Source: Bacteroidales bacterium
GTDB taxonomy: Bacteria > Bacteroidota > Bacteroidia > Bacteroidales > UBA1556
Length of the DNA stretch: 7,694 nt
NCBI GenBank assembly: GCA_029939445.1
Contig: JAOZSY010000127.1
Coordinates: forward strand, 1 to 7,694
Direction of reading: 5' to 3'
Of the stretch, positions 6,634 through 7,694 are shown in pieces. Within the stretch, counting starts at the first letter, position 1. Every line of letters starts with the position of its first letter. Both the position numbers and the translations under genes were made by a program. Below the pieces are notes generated by a model, which saw nothing but the letters and a program-made list of their open reading frames with translations, ran no database searches and was not told where the DNA came from.

Positions 6634-6672
6634 AAAAGCATCAATAGTTTATTATCTATTGATGCTTTTTTT
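6634..6672 (+). terminator. Intrinsic terminator after infB
   Basis: A 14-bp perfect stem pairs 6634-6647 with 6656-6669 around an 8-nt loop and runs into seven T residues (6666-6672). It lies 6 bp beyond the infB stop codon and closes the rimP-nusA-infB unit. Confidence 0.93.
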
Positions 6673-6687
6673 ATTTCTGTAACTTTA
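6659..6687 (+). promoter_or_regulatory. Possible promoter of the guanylyltransferase gene
   Basis: TAACTTTA (6680-6687) matches seven of eight positions of the Bacteroidota -7 consensus TAnnTTTG. A TTG (6659-6661) lies 18 bp upstream, the same geometry as the tRNA-Gln promoter. The -33 half would fall inside the 3' arm of the infB terminator. The predicted start near 6694 would leave a leader of about 35 nt. A promoter of some kind is expected here because the terminator isolates the downstream gene. Confidence 0.35.
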
Positions 6688-6728
6688 TACATTAGTCATA
6701 CGTCAAGGAATAATTAAAAATATATTTA

Positions 6729-7694
6729 ATGAATAATAATTATTGCGTAATAATGGCTGGAGGTATTGGTGCTAGATTTTGGCCAATGAGTACTTCCACA
6801 CATCCAAAACAATTTATTGACATACTTGGCACAGGAGAAACTCTTATACAACAAACTTACAATCGTTTCTTAGAAATATGCCCTCCCGAAAATATCTACG
6901 TTGTTACTAGCGAAGTATATCGTAATCAAGTAAAAGAACAACTTCCAGCTTTAGATGATAGCCAAATATTAGGCGAACCATTTAGAAGAAATACAGCACC
7001 TTGTATTGCTTATGCAAATCAGAAAATATTTAAGAAAAACCCTGATGCTAGAATAGTTGTAGCACCTTCGGATCATATTATCCTTAAACAAGACGTATTT
7101 ACGAAAGTAATAAGTGAGGCTCTTGATACTGTGGGCAAAAATGATTGGTTAATGACCATTGGAATAAAGCCAAACAGACCAGATACTGGCTATGGTTACA
7201 TACAGTATAATGGCGAAGAAAAAGCTCATGAAATTAGCGACATTAATAAGGTAAAAACTTTTACTGAGAAACCTGATTTAGAATTAGCAAAAACTTTTGT
7301 CGAAAGTGGAGATTTCTTATGGAATGCAGGAATTTTTATATGGAGTTTAAAAAGTATTAATAAAGCTTTTAATACTTATTTGCCAGAGGTAAATGATTTA
7401 TTTATTGACGGAACTGACGCCTACGATACTGAAAACGAGAAAGATTTTATAGAGAAAACTTATAGTCTTTGTCAAAATATATCCATTGACTATGGAGTGA
7501 TGGAGAAAGCTCAAAATGTATATGTTTATGCTGCTGATTTAGGCTGGTCTGACTTAGGTACATGGGGCTCTTTATTTGCTATAAACGACAAAGATGATAA
7601 TAATAATGCAATTATTGGAGAAAATGTAATGACATATAACTCTAAAGATTGCATAATAAATGTACCTAATGATAAGCTTGTTGTGGTACAAGGT
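6729..7694 (+). CDS. manC: Mannose-1-phosphate guanylyltransferase, 3' end outside the window
   Basis: The enzyme makes GDP-mannose from mannose-1-phosphate and GTP in the cytoplasm, feeding fucose/mannose glycans, capsule or O-antigen. The visible 322 codons are open to the window edge; family members of this single-domain type are about 350-360 residues, so perhaps 30-40 are missing. Visible motifs are the nucleotidyltransferase signature GGIGARFWPMS (11-21) with PKQF (26-29), FRRNTAP (85-91), the metal-site APSDHII (112-118), TGYGYI (153-158), FTEKP (178-182), FLWNAGIF (196-203), SIDYGVMEKA (252-261) and WSDLGTW (273-279). The start ATG follows an A/T-rich stretch without Shine-Dalgarno. 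No fused phosphomannose isomerase domain can be judged, since the C-terminus is absent. The symbol is assigned by family; some annotations use other names. Confidence 0.93.
   Translation, partial: MNNNYCVIMAGGIGARFWPMSTSTHPKQFIDILGTGETLIQQTYNRFLEICPPENIYVVTSEVYRNQVKEQLPALDDSQILGEPFRRNTAPCIAYANQKIFKKNPDARIVVAPSDHIILKQDVFTKVISEALDTVGKNDWLMTIGIKPNRPDTGYGYIQYNGEEKAHEISDINKVKTFTEKPDLELAKTFVESGDFLWNAGIFIWSLKSINKAFNTYLPEVNDLFIDGTDAYDTENEKDFIEKTYSLCQNISIDYGVMEKAQNVYVYAADLGWSDLGTWGSLFAINDKDDNNNAIIGENVMTYNSKDCIINVPNDKLVVVQG

Overview
The window looks like a chromosomal segment of an AT-rich member of the Bacteroidota, probably close to the Bacteroidales. Four things point there. The RimP C-terminus ends in LISFK. 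The NusA KH region and the IF2 C-terminus carry Bacteroidales-type wording. The genes lack Shine-Dalgarno sequences and have A/T-rich start regions. Promoter-like sites match the Bacteroidota -7 consensus TAnnTTTG, most clearly in front of the tRNA gene. These are recollections of family sequences, not database searches.

Layout, left to right. Positions 1-76 hold a structured, partly tandem intergenic repeat. A minus-strand enoyl-CoA hydratase/crotonase gene follows (86-859). Next is an AT-rich gene-free stretch of about 600 bp. Then a plus-strand transcription unit begins with a consensus promoter and a tRNA-Gln(UUG) gene (1559-1629), continues through a structured trailer with a GCAA-capped hairpin, and ends at a strong intrinsic terminator (1700-1726). 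After that comes the translation/transcription cluster rimP-nusA-infB (1808-6627), closed by another strong terminator. The 5' 322 codons of a mannose-1-phosphate guanylyltransferase gene run off the right edge.

rimP, nusA and infB encode a 30S assembly factor, a transcription elongation/termination factor and translation initiation factor IF2. This gene order is conserved across bacteria. The crotonase (acyl-CoA metabolism) and the guanylyltransferase (GDP-mannose supply for glycans) look like independent neighbours in their own transcription units.

I see no new multi-gene system, phage, CRISPR array or insertion sequence. This is mainly housekeeping DNA. The parts worth a second look are non-coding: the RNA segment between tRNA-Gln and its terminator, the left-end repeat, a 17-bp palindrome before rimP, and a T-T mismatch in the tRNA anticodon stem. 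In the proteins, RimP has lost the usual Pro/Ala-Gly loop residues.
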